From: Myotis daubentonii
Lineage: Eukaryota > Chordata > Mammalia > Chiroptera > Vespertilionidae
NCBI RefSeq assembly: GCF_963259705.1
Contig: NC_081844.1
Location: 41,419,341-41,483,340, forward strand
Reading direction: 5' to 3'
DNA length: 64,000 nucleotides
This document shows positions 45,604 to 56,665 of the stretch, piece after piece. The stretch's first letter is position 1, and each line of letters begins with the position of its first letter. Under the pieces are notes generated by a model, which was not told the origin of the DNA, made no database searches, and saw only the letters and a program-made list of their open reading frames with translations. A program made the translations under genes and the position numbers.

Positions 45604-48127
45604 AAAACAATCAGAGAAGACCAAAGATAAACAAGAAACTAGGAGGGTTCAACTTTTGAATAATGGAAATTCACTGGATTCAATTAACTTTATATCATAT
45701 TTTCCCTCTGTCTTAAAAGAAAGATGAGCTCACCAGTTTGATATGTCAGATAACAAAGTTCAGAGATCTTAAAGCAGTTAGAAACTGAGAGAGCTCTGGA
45801 ATGTAAGCAGCCACAGAGCATTATGCCTGCCATGTGAATATAAACGCTTTCATAACCTTAAATGCCCAATAAATTGTGATTGCTTGGGGGAGACTCCCAG
45901 TTTCCCAAAAGAAAGCAAGTGGTAGGAAGCTTAAAGAGCTGAGCTGACATATCTGCTGACTCCTAATGCAGGAGAAAAAGAGTTTGGACTCTGAGTATCA
46001 TAAGATAGAGATTTAAGGTACATAATTTGAGCTTTAATTTAACATTCCAAAGTCTCAATCTTTGGAGAAAGACCTAAAGCACTCATCAAGAACTAAGCAA
46101 AACTGAAACAGATGAACAAATCTCCACACATACAAAAAAAAAAAGAAAAAGAAGAAACAAGGTCATAAATAGCCTTATCAAACAAAAGTAAACACTTTTA
46201 AAAGACAGATAACAAAATCCAGGGTCTTTATAATGTACAAATGAGCAAAATAAAATCAAAGTTTGTAAATATATGAAGACACAGAAAAATGAGAATCACT
46301 GATCAAGATCAAAGGCCGCCAAGAGGAAAGAAGCCCATACATGATTAATATTAGAACTAACAGACAAGAGCTTTATATTAGCTAGTGTAAATATAATCAA
46401 TAGCATATGCAAAACCATGGTCAAAATAAGTGAATAAATTCAGAATAATATCATTGATACAATAAATATAAAAATAATTATGTTGAAGTTCTAGAAGGGA
46501 TTATTACAATGCTTCAAGTGAAAAATTTAATAGGCTTAATAACTTATGGGAGAGGAAAACCAAAGGGCCAGTGAAATTAATTGCAGGCTTAGATAAATAG
46601 AAATTGCCTAATTTGAATAACAAATGAAAATGATTTTTTTTAAAAATGAGCAAAATCAAAGTCCTGCTTTGACCTGTGAGATGACATCAAGTAAACCAAC
46701 ATGCATGTAAGAAGCCTAAGAAGTAACTCTTTGTAAACAGGCTGAAGATTTTTACTACAGAAATATAGTGGAGAGTCTTGCTTTAAAACTGCTTTTTAGG
46801 GTGAGAACCTGGTTTTTCTTTATTTCTTATTGAAAAATAAAAATAAAGCCAAAAAATAAAACAAAAATGATTTGATGCATGGATTAACTGGAATTCATGA
46901 AGAAAGAGAAGTAGTCATGTAGGGCTCTTCTTCCTGGGCAACTAACAGTACATGGCTGAGAAAGACCAAGATGGAAATGGCTTCCTTGGAGAACAATATT
47001 TCCTCATACATTGTGACAACATATCTGTTACTACAATAAAGTCTTAAAGTCAAAGGGGTTGTTTCGAGCTCCTTCAGAAAGAAATGCAGTGTCTCTGCTT
47101 TGTTCTTCCTGGCATTTTTTGAATTAACAAAGTTTGGTGATAGATAAGACCTATGTTTCATGGAAATCTGCTTTGAGAGTTTCATGTTTGTGTTAACATA
47201 GTAACTTATCTTGAACATAAATGATTATGAAAGTCCAGTATGACTCAAATGGAGATTCATGACTGTAAAGAGGGGAAAACCGAAGAGAAATTAGAGGTTG
47301 AAAAAGTTAAATTTTGCAATTCCGTATTTTTGACTGGTTTTGGTTGAAGAGACCAGCAACATACTCTGGGTTAAGCTTTAAGAGTGCATTTTTCAAGGTA
47401 ACATACTGGTATAAAATAATTATGCTGTTGCAACATGTATTTCAAAGATCTCTTTTCCCAAGCACACCTGAATTATCTTAATGGCATTATAAAAACAATT
47501 TAGCAGTCAAAATCCCCAAGGTATATAATTTATATTTCCAAAAATGCATATTATATACATGTATTTCTCCTAAGGATATCAAAATAGCTCATGAATATAA
47601 TATTCATAGCATCCTTGAGGGGCCAACAGGCTTAGTTAACTGTCAATTACAATTTGAATTCAAAGATATGCATTGCAGTTCTGTATAAAGAAAGCCATCC
47701 CAAAAGAATACAGTAGTTACCCATGGGAGGAAATTTAATGTACAACACATTTTTCTTACTGTTTAGAGCTTTACAATTAGTTGCCAGGTAACTGATTTTT
47801 CTTTGTATATTTAAATTGTTCCCATGATGGCTGTTTTTAAAAATCAATAATCGTATTGGCTGCAACTACTACATAAATGTCATCTAATAGGTATCTCCTT
47901 AGTATAGGTTCAAAATAATATTCATTGGAAATGTTAAATGACCATTTTATCTCCAGTCATATAATTTTACATGTAAATTGGAAGACTGGGAATGTCAATG
48001 TGAGTAAAAAATTTAATATTTGCATTTGGAGAGCTGTTAAAGTATTTTCTCTCTCTGTCTTTTTTTTTCTTACTTGACTTCTACTGTGATGCTGGCATTT
48101 CCCATTGTGTAATGTAGCATAAAGATT
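45604..48127. other. Mostly unrecognised sequence
   Basis: 46050-46650 has an L1-like feel ('GACAAGAGCTTTATATTAGC'), possibly an old L1 5' piece, but I cannot support it. The 107-codon minus-strand frame at 46895-47218 has no family signature. Confidence 0.35.
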
Positions 48128-48143
48128 AAGAAACCTAATAACT

Positions 48144-48343
48144 GCCTAGCCAGCATGGCTCAGTGGTTGAGTGTCGACCTATGAATCAGGAGGTCATGGT
48201 TCAATTCCCAGTCAGGGCACATGCCCAGGTTGCAGGCATGATCCCCAGTGTGGGGCGTGCAGGAGGCAATGATCAATGATACCCTCTCATCATTGATGTT
48301 TCTATCTCTCCCTCTCATTCTTCCTTCCTCTCTGAAATCAATA
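48144..48343 (+). mobile_element. Ves SINE interrupted at its tail by a Helitron
   Basis: Forward Ves (head CTAGCCAGCATGGCTCAGTGG, core 'TGCAGGAGGCAATGATCAATG'). Its target duplication AAGAAACCTAATAACT lies at 48128-48143 and, past the Helitron and the rest of the A-rich tail, at 49004-49019. Confidence 0.93.
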
Positions 48344-48985
48344 TCTATACTAATAAAAGAGAAAAATGGTAATTAGCGTACGACGATACCCTTTTCATTG
48401 GCTAATCAGGGCTATATGCAAATTAACTGCCAACTAAGATTGGCAGTTAACTGCCAACAAGATGGCGGTTAATTTGCCTATGTAGGCACAATGCAGGGAG
48501 GTGAAAGGGAAAGCAGGAAGAAGCCCGCTGCCACTGACAGTGATCAGAAACCCAGGGGGGAGCTAAGAGCTGGGGGGCAGGGCAAAGGCGGCACTGGGGC
48601 CGCCTTTGCCCTGCTCCCCAGCCATGATCGGAGAATCAGGTGCCTTTGCTGCCCTGGCCAGTGATAGCAGGAAGTAGGGGTGGAGCCAGCGATGGGAGCT
48701 GGGCACGGTCGAAGCTGGCAGTCCCAGGAGCTAGGGGTCCCTTGCCTGGGCCTAAAGCGAAGCCCACGATCGCAGGGCCGCTGCAGCTGCGGGTACCCGC
48801 TGCCTGGGCCGGACGCCTCAGCCAGAGGCGTCAGGCCTGGGCAAGGGGCCGATCCTGCGATTGGAGGGTGATGGGGGTCAACGCCTGAGGGCTTCCCAGT
48901 ATGTGAGAGGGGGCAGGCTGGGCTGAGGGACACCCCCCCCACACACACACACCCAGTGCACAAATTTCGTGCACCGGGCCCCTAG
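48344..48985 (+). mobile_element. HeliBat Helitron (642 bp) nested in a Ves tail
   Basis: Starts TCTATACTAATAAAAGAG after A; ends GTGCACAAATTTCGTGCAC, then CGGGCCCCTAG before T. A strong internal inverted repeat lies at 48569-48622. Short CA repeat near 48938-48951. Confidence 0.93.
48569..48622. repeat. Long hairpin inside the Helitron
   Basis: 24-bp arms GCTGGGGGGCAGGGCAAAGG... (48569-48592) and its complement (48599-48622), 23 of 24 paired, with a 6-base loop. Far larger than the 3' terminal hairpin that ends Helitrons. Confidence 0.9.
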
Positions 48986-49087
48986 TATATATATATAGTA
49001 AAAAAGAAACCTAATAACTAAGGTGAGAACATACTTTAGTATTTAAGGCAGGATAGTTCTAGAGTGAAAGTAGGTGCTATCAACATA

Positions 49088-49225
49088 CAGAGTGCCCCCT
49101 AAATATATACACACTTTGAATAATTAGCAATTCTAAAGGGTTGAATATGAAGAATATGTAAAGAAACATTAATTGAACGATCAGCTGTTAAAGAATATAT
49201 GTATACATATTTTTGGGACACCCTA
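49088..49225. mobile_element. mariner-type MITE (about 138 bp)
   Basis: Ends CAGAGTGCCCCCTAAATATA and TATTTTTGGGACACCCTA at TA, a diverged relative of the MITE at 39589. Both share the internal 'TACACACTTTGAAT'/'ACACTTTCATAG' region. Confidence 0.82.
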
Positions 49226-49696
49226 TATATTTCAGGATAACACACAAAACTAGAGCTATCCCTGGCAAATTGGAACATATGGTCATCCTACTGTAGTACC
49301 CATTTGTGTTCTCAAAAAGAAGTTCTTAAAAATGTCAAACTCAAAATCTGTCACCATAATTTTAAATATTTTAAACATTGAAGTCTTCTTCAACTTACCA
49401 AAGTTGACTCCAAAAGAAACAGAAAATCTGAATAGCCTTAAATGTCTAAAGAAATTAAGTATATACTTAAAAATGTTTTCACTTAGAAAACTCCACCAGT
49501 TTCACAAGTGAGTTCCATGTAATATTTATGGAAGACGTGATGCCAATACTGTGTAAGCCCTCTTAGAAAGAAGGAGGGAATGCTTTGAATATCAGAAAAT
49601 GAGGTCCCCACAAGAAAATAAAATGATTTATGAAGATGACTGCAAACATTCCGAACAAGCTATTAGCAAATCAAATATAACCCCATAAAAAACGAA
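49226..49696. other. No feature recognised
   Basis: AT-rich unique-looking sequence. Confidence 0.4.
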
Positions 49697-49697
49697 T

Positions 49698-49930
49698 CTG
49701 GCCGAAACTGGTTTGGCTCAGTGGATGGAGCGTCGGCCTGTGGACTGAAGGGTCCCGGGTTCGATTCCGGTCAAGGGCATGTACCTGGGTTGTGGGCACA
49801 TCCCCAGTGGGAGATGTGCAGGAGGCAGCTGATCGGTGTTTCTCTCTCATCGATGTTTCTAACTCTCTATCTCTCTCCCTTCCTCTCTGTAAAAAATGAA
49901 TAAAAAATATAAATAATAATAAAAAAAACA
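49698..49930 (+). mobile_element. Young-looking Ves SINE
   Basis: Forward Ves with an almost perfect tRNA-like head (GGTTTGGCTCAGTGGATGGA, GGGTTCGATTCCGGTC as B box) and A-rich tail. An internal Pol III promoter (A and B boxes) is therefore still recognisable. Confidence 0.93.
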
Positions 49931-50271
49931 ACAAAAAAACACATGAATGTGTATTTAGCCAAGATACATAGTATTACGACTGTAACCCTATAAAATGAAT
50001 GTGGTTTCAGAAGGGCAAGGATGCTGGCTGGATTTAAAGGTAGAATAAAGTGTAATATTTTTCACTCTACTTATGCTATTCTTTAGTAAAAATAAAACAT
50101 TTAACTCCCCTAAAATGGCAACCTTTTTTCTTTCAGTCAAAACCAGGCAGAATAATATCTCAATTTAAGTAGCTCCTGCTATATTAACCTCTTTCCACTG
50201 CATCACATCTGTAAAATGTTATATTTCCAGTGACTTGCTGATACCCATTTTCTTTTCCAGTCCAAGTTCAT
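49931..50271. other. No feature recognised
   Basis: A phrase at 50189-50225 recalls piggyBac-type ends, but no partner end was found. Confidence 0.4.
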
Positions 50272-50605
50272 TGTCTCCCGAAATCAAAGAATGAGTTCAG
50301 GAACACACAGATGAGCGGAAACTAAGTTTTATTACAGAAAAGCTCCCTGCTGCAGGGAGGGGACCCAACCAGGGTGCTGCAGGAGCTTCTTTGGGGGTTA
50401 ATATGTGCCCTGCTAACTTCCCATTGGTCGGTCCAAGAAATTCAGCCCTAGCAACATCCACACATTTTAAACATCAGGGTTCCTGCTCATTGTCCCTGGC
50501 TGTGAATGCAGCCTTTTGTTCTTGAGATCTTTATATGGGACAGGGTGTGGCTGACAACTGGTTTCTGCTCATGCCTGCAGGGTTCAGCTGCATTTCCCCT
50601 TTACA
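50272..50605 (-). repeat. Probable solo LTR
   Basis: On the minus strand it starts TGTAAAGGGG and ends CGGGAGACA, with a TATA-like TATAAAG (about 50530-50535) and AATAAA (50328-50333) 200 bases later. The order TG, TATA, AATAAA, CA fits an LTR of 334 bp. No clear target duplication, no internal virus sequence. Confidence 0.55.
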
Positions 50606-50918
50606 TTTCTCTCCCTATAGTCCCATCCCTAATTGCCTAGCCCCTTCTAAAAAGCATTGCTAAGTTTGAGTATTAGTAAAATTATTGTATTTTGTCTTTA
50701 CCACAGTGCTATATGGTTGTTGGTTTATTTTTGTTGTTGCTGTTGTGTTTGGTTTTCATCTTCAGCATTAGGAAATGATTTTATGTAACCTGTATTCCCA
50801 AGATTACAAGGAATTGAGGGAGTTAACTCCAATTTTGATTTTTATTGGCATGATTTACCACTACATTCATGTGGCTTCTCTAGTTCTTCCCTTCCATTTA
50901 CCTAGAATCTTCTTTATT
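50606..50918. other. No feature recognised
   Basis: Unique-looking sequence. Confidence 0.4.
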
Positions 50919-50930
50919 AAGTCAGTGTTT

Positions 50931-51162
50931 TATTTATTTTTTTTTTTAAAAATATATTCCTTTATTGATTTCAGAGAGGAAGGGAGAGGGAGCGAGAGAT
51001 AGAAACATCAGTGATGAGAGAGAATCATTGATCGGCTGCCTCCTGCACACCCCCTACTGGGGATCAAGCCCGCAACAGGCATGTGCCCTTGGCTGGAATC
51101 GAACCTGGGACCCTTCAGTCCGAGGGCCAATGCTCTATCCACTGAGAAAAACCAGCCAGGGC
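50931..51162 (-). mobile_element. Ves SINE with 12-bp TSD
   Basis: Reversed Ves. Perfect duplication AAGTCAGTGTTT at 50919-50930 and 51163-51174. Confidence 0.94.
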
Positions 51163-51174
51163 AAGTCAGTGTTT

Positions 51175-53169
51175 GAAAAGGATGTGCATTGTATGGGCAG
51201 TAAAGTTTGGTTAAACTACTATAGATTTTTGAAACTGCTTCAGAAAAAAAAAAAGTAGTATAATATAGACCCTAACTGTGAAATGTTCTAAGTGCACTAA
51301 GAGTTCTCCTTGTCACTCAGACAAGGTTGAACTGAGATTCTTAGTAATTAAATAGGTTAAGTGTCCAGTATTTATTGAGGTATTTATTGTGGTCAGATTA
51401 CTGGTAGTTCGAGGAAAAAGAATGTGCGCTGTGCTTCTATCTCTTTTCAAAAGAACCACATAGTTCACTTCAACTTAAGTGACAAAACTAAATGAAATAT
51501 TTTGTTTATTGTTCCTTCTGTCATTTCAAAGAATTCCTTCCCTTGCTGGTGAGCTGAATCTCTTCTCTTCTCTTTGACTGGCATAAAGAAAAGAGGAACC
51601 AAATGAAAATCAAACAAAAGTTGAATTCCTTATTTAAATAGTGAAAATTACCATAATAGACCCTGCATCAAGCATTTTCCTTAACTCTGTGGTCTGCTTT
51701 TTTCCACTCTATTGCCCTGTGACTTCTTAAACTGAGTTTCCCCTCCCCATTATTAATACTTAATCTCCAAAAACAAAATTTTAGGGGTAGGAGAGTCTCT
51801 TCAATGCCACCTGACTATAGACCTTCCTTACTTCTACATAAAATATCAAATCAGATATCATGTCTCGTAGAAAGGACAGAAAATTGATTTAGGAAAACAT
51901 CCGCTTACTATTTTATTTAATGTGTCTGAATTTTTAGAAATGACCTAGATAAGCCATAAAATCTCAAAATGATTATTAGCAGCACAATTTTAATTTGAAA
52001 ATGTATGACAATAATACATAGGAAGTATTAGGATGAAATTCTGCTATCTCCCCATGGACAAAAGTCTGTTTGTGGCATTTACCTGGTAAACAGACAATAG
52101 AAATTTTAAAAAAAGGGGGGGGGGACTAGAGAGAAAGCAGACTGGCTTTAAGGAAGTTGTTGGCAATTGAATCAGACTGACCTTAATAAGAGACCCATGG
52201 AGCAGTTCACCCACTGATAGTGAAAATGAAATCTGTACTTAGCAAGGTTGGCAGTTGTCACCTCACTTTGAGCTTTAACAAGTCTGCTGATATACATGGG
52301 AGCCACGCTAGGAAGAGAAGAATTTGACTTCACTGAGAGATAGACAGCCTGGGAAACTGCTAGGAGAAACAGCAGTCAAGCAGCCAACATATTCACCATT
52401 TAATGGGGATTCAGACTGTCTGCTGAAGTCATGAATGTGTATGATAGCAGCTCGTTATTCACATTTCAACTTATCTATGAGACAGTGTGTTCACTGCTCC
52501 GAATAAACGTTCAGCTAGTTTTCATTTCTGAACTAAATTAGAGTTGAAGTGTAAAATACTTCAAAAAGGAAAACAATTAAAAGCCTAAATATAAGGGAAA
52601 TAAGTCACATGAAGTCACCTCTTCTATGAAACTACATTTTTACAACATATTTCTGGAGACAGTTAAGAAAGGACTACAGCTTGAGCATGAACTTAATCAG
52701 ATCCGAGCACAGAAAAACTGCTTCCTTAATTTCTTTTCCAACCTGAAATACCCTTTACTCCAAGGGAAATCAATGTAGGCCAGATTTTCCTTTTTTCTAG
52801 TTTTCTTACTCTCCCTGTAGAAATCATAAAAATTTTCTTCTATTTTTAAAGCAATCTAAAGTTCATTTTAAATAAAATACCATCATTCAAACCCATATAT
52901 ATAGCTTGTCTCTGTATCTTTTCTTCAGTTGTGAAATAAGCACAGAGAGGAGGCTCAGATTCATGGCCCAAAGTTCTAGGGGTAAGGACAACAAAAATCA
53001 GTTTTCTGAAAACATCTGTCCTTAAATTTTGAAGAAATTAATCTGAAAAGCTACATTTACACTTCCATCTACTAGAAGAGTTAATTTCAATACTAAATTA
53101 GTGATGCTTGGGAAATGCATAAAGGTGGGCCAAATTTAAAAAATTATATTATATATGTCTATATGTATA
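51175..53169. other. No feature recognised
   Basis: Two kilobases of unique-looking sequence, without frames over about 60 codons. Confidence 0.4.
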
Positions 53170-53742
53170 CTAGAGGCCCGGTACATGAAATTCGTGCACT
53201 GGGGGGGTGGGGGTCCCTCAGCCCAGCCTGCCCCCTCTCACAGTTCGGGAGCCCTCAGTGGATGTCCTACTGACGGGTGAATGTCCCCTGGGGGGAGCGG
53301 GCCTAAGTCACAGTCTGGCAGCAAAGGCTCAGAGCAGGCACCCGTTTGTGTGTGTGTGTTTGTGTGTGTGTGTGTCCGTCCGTTGGGGCCTGCCCCCAGC
53401 CGCGTTGGAGGCTCAGAGCAGGCACCCTGTGTGTGTATGTGTGTGTATGTGTGTGTGTGTGTCCACTGGGGGCCTGCCCCCAGCCATACCATGGAGGCTT
53501 GGAGCAGGCGCCCCTCTGTGTTGATCTCTCAGGCTCCTGGCTGTGCCTGCGTGTTGTTCTCTCCCTTGAGTGGTGGCCAGGGTAGGCGGGAAGCTTGGCT
53601 TCCTCCATCACCGGGGAAACCCAAGCCTCCAGCTCAGTGGCCACCGCCATATTTGCTGGGTTAATTTGCATACTTGCCCTGATTGGCTGGTAGGTGTAGC
53701 AGAGTGACACCAATTTGCATGTTTCTCTTTTATTAGTGTAGA
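53170..53742 (-). mobile_element. HeliBat Helitron with GT-rich duplications (573 bp)
   Basis: On the minus strand it starts TCTACACTAATAAAAGAG (53742 end) and finishes with the hairpin around GTGCACGAATTTCATGTACC, then GGGCCTCTAG (53170), with an A/T target. The middle has about two and a half copies of a unit of about 105 bp: CTCAGAGCAGGCACC, a GT run, then GGGGCCTGCCCCCAGCC. Open frames across the GT runs are repeat artefacts. Confidence 0.92.
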
Positions 53743-53781
53743 TTATATTATCTATCTGCCTGCCTATCTATCCATATATGT

Positions 53782-54113
53782 TGCTATGGACTGAAATATG
53801 TTCCCCTAAAACTTATATGTAGAAGCCCCAAAGTGATGACATCTGGAGATGGAGCCTTTGAAACAGAATTAGATTGAAATTAGGTCATTAGGGCGAAGCC
53901 CCCATAATGGGAGTAGTGCCCTTTAAAGAGACCAGAGAACTTGTCCTTTCTCCCTGTGATGAAAGAGTACGTAGTGATCTACCAGGAAGAGAGCTCTCAC
54001 CAGAACTCAACTTTATGAGCGCCCTGATCACACACGTCCCAGCTTCCAAAACTGTGAGAAATTAATTTCTGTTGATTAGCATTTTTTATGGCAGCCAGAA
54101 TAAACTGATGTAT
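53782..54113 (+). repeat. MLT1-type MaLR LTR
   Basis: 'TGCTATGGACTGAAATATG', 'TTAGGTCATTAGGGCGAAG', 'AGTGCCCTTTAAAGAGACC' and 'AAAACTGTGAGAAATTAATTT' follow the MLT1 LTR of ancient ERVL-MaLR elements. No internal region. Confidence 0.75.
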
Positions 54114-54172
54114 GTGTGCTTGGGGGTGGTGGGGTGGGGGTGTTGGGGGTATAGTAAAACTGTCCATTTTTC

Positions 54173-54531
54173 AGTGACTGGAATGTTTCTCTTCCCTCCA
54201 AAATCTCTATGTTGAAAACTAATCTTCAATCAGATGATTTTGTAAATGGAGCCTTTGGGAGGTGATTAGGTCATGAAGGTGAAGTCCTCATGAATGTGAT
54301 AAGGGCCATCATAAAAGAGGCCCCAGAGTGCTTCTTCCCCTTCCAGTATATAAGAACACAGCAAAAGGACAGTTGTCTATGAAGCAAGAAGTACACTCTG
54401 ACCAGATACTAAACCTGCTGGTAACTTGATCTTGGACTTCTCAGTCTCCAGAACTGTGAGATAAATTTTGTTGTTTATAAACCACCCAGTCTATGACATT
54501 TTGTTATAGCAGCTTGAAAAGACTAAGACCC
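54173..54531 (+). repeat. Second MLT1-type MaLR LTR
   Basis: 'GCCTTTGGGAGGTGATTAGG', 'CATGAATGTGATAAGGGCC', 'GATCTTGGACTTCTCAGTC' and 'CTCCAGAACTGTGAGATAA' match the MLT1 family well. Same orientation as the preceding copy, 60 bases away. Confidence 0.82.
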
Positions 54532-56244
54532 TTTCCTACTTATCCACCTTACACTGTCCTATATCTCAAAATTGGAAACATTACGATCTGCTGTAATACA
54601 GAAGTATACTTCCAGGTTTTGTAGAGTCGTAACTCAGAATACCAAGAAGGTTACTATGATAGACAATAACTGGATCCATATAAACTAATAATTTTTGTTT
54701 GGTGATTGTCGTAGTCAAGCACACAATCCTTAGTAAATAGCTTCAAAATCTCTGTAGTTTTATGCTTATAGCTATCTCTTGGGCAAAGGAATATTGACAG
54801 AGTCCTACAACTGATCTCTAGATACACGTATAATAATGTCATTATCAGAAATATAAAAATCTAAACATGTGTACTGAATGATTCATTCCAAATATCAAAT
54901 GTAATATCATCAAAATGAATTTAGGACAATTCATGCTAAAAATCACTCAGAATTTTATAGTATAATTTGTCATTTGAAAATTGTATTTCACAACTAACTA
55001 GACTCATAAAACAGAACCACTCAGCAGTATAATTCCCTTTTTCATTTTTGATAAATTATGTCCATAACAGATATAACTGTGGATGAACTGTGGGACAAGG
55101 AATATGATTTATATTTGTTAATCAACCCTATCTCTATTGTAAAGAGGATATTAAACCAGAATGTATTTCTTCTCTCAGAGCCGCCATTTTACTTCTATGT
55201 TTATTGAGCTAAATAAAAATCTATATGCGTACACATACACACAACACAAAGTTGAAATGAGAACTTTATTATTTCATAAATAACTCTTATTGAAATCTAT
55301 TAAAAATAAGTGTCCTAGTTTTTACCATATCATCAGTGTTTCTTGTGACTTAGAATTTTACCATCAGTTCAATAACTGTCACCACTCCAAATTCTCAGGC
55401 ATTTAATAAATGCTTTTATTTAAGCATTATTCTAACTACAAAATTTATATTAATCACTTTTATTATTGTTAAAACATTCATATAAATCATCAAACTGAAT
55501 AATTCCAGAATATGGAAAATATTTTAAACACTATCCTTGTCAATTATACCCTTTAGAATGATTTGAAGAAGAAAAAAGAAAAGAAAGAAAAGGTAGATAC
55601 CTAATTAAAGAACTCAGTCAGAGATACTGTTCCAAGAGAATTCTACTCTTAAACTGAAGGTATGCACTAGCTATGAAATCATTACTCATTTAAATATTGT
55701 CTATAAACATTTAAAAATTTACTTTAGGTGTATACTTTAAAAATGAATTTATTTAAATTATTATACATTTAATTCTCTAACATTGATGCTAATGAAGAAG
55801 GCTTTAAAAACAAAAAACTTAATTTGAAAAACCTCTTTTCTAAATAATGCTTTTCTGCTTTAGGGGCAGATCATGACTGATATGGTAAACTATAAAGAGT
55901 GTCACATTTTTTTCAAAACGTCATTGAACTCTTATACAAGTATATAGTATAATCAGGCATACGTTTTTTCAAACTCACTCTAATTACAGGGTAAGAAAAA
56001 CCCCACAGATTAACATGGAAAAATAATAAAAACATGAAAAGCAGAGTTAAGAGACTGTTATAGTAAACTAGATAAGAGATATAAAAAGCAAGAAGTAGAT
56101 GCTTAGTAATTACAATTGTTAAATAAAAATAAAGGAAAAAGATGGCAATTTTTGGATATCTGTAAATAGTTCTATATGACTGGTGATTTACTTAAAGAGA
56201 GTGAAGCATCAGGTATGTGACTAGCTTCCTACTTGAGCAAAGCA
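54532..56244. other. No feature recognised
   Basis: AT-rich unique-looking sequence with a short purine run near 55565-55592. Confidence 0.4.
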
Positions 56245-56665
56245 GGATAATGTAGTGGTCAGAATAAATTCAGGACCCAGACTGCCTATGGGTGGGGGAT
56301 CAAGACCTCCCTACATACCTGATGTGTGGCTCAATGATTGAGCATTGACCTATGAACAAGGAGGTCATGGTTCGATCCCCAGTCAGAGCACATGCCTGGG
56401 TTGAGGGCTCAATCCCATGTGTGGGGTGTGCAGGAGGCAGCCGATCAATGATTCTCTCTCATCATTGATGTTTCTATCTCTCTTTCCCTCTCCCTTCCTC
56501 TCTGAAGTCAATAAAAACATAATTTTTAAAAAGGTGTTATCTGCACATCAATTCCTTCATTTGGAGAATGAGATAGTGAGTGTATCTATCTTAAAGATTA
56601 ACTGCAAGGATTAAAAATATTAATGTGTTCATAGCACTTAACACAGTGTCTGGCGGACTCATGCT
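56245..56665 (+). mobile_element. MIR SINE split by a Ves
   Basis: Left part 'GGATAATGTAGTGGTCAGAA', 'CCCAGACTGCCTATGGG' and right part 'CTTCATTTGGAGAATGAGATA', 'AGCACTTAACACAGTGTCTGG' are the two halves of a MIR, separated by the Ves at 56312-56533. Confidence 0.75.
56312..56533 (+). mobile_element. Ves SINE inside MIR
   Basis: Forward Ves of the same subtype as the copy at 48144 (GTGTGGCTCAATGATTGAGC; 'GACCTATGAACAAGGAGG', GGTTCGATCCCCAGTC). A-rich tail to 56533. Confidence 0.9.

Noticed and set aside
48544..48963. 139-codon minus-strand frame, proline-rich
   Set aside because: Lies wholly within GC-rich filler of a Helitron and overlaps a long hairpin; composition-driven.
49700..49775. 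tRNA-like sequence with good A and B boxes
   Set aside because: It is the head of a Ves SINE, followed by the SINE core and A-rich tail; no mature tRNA end.
50189..50225. Possible piggyBac MITE end starting TTAA
   Set aside because: The sequence is only loosely similar and no inverted partner end or second TTAA could be found.
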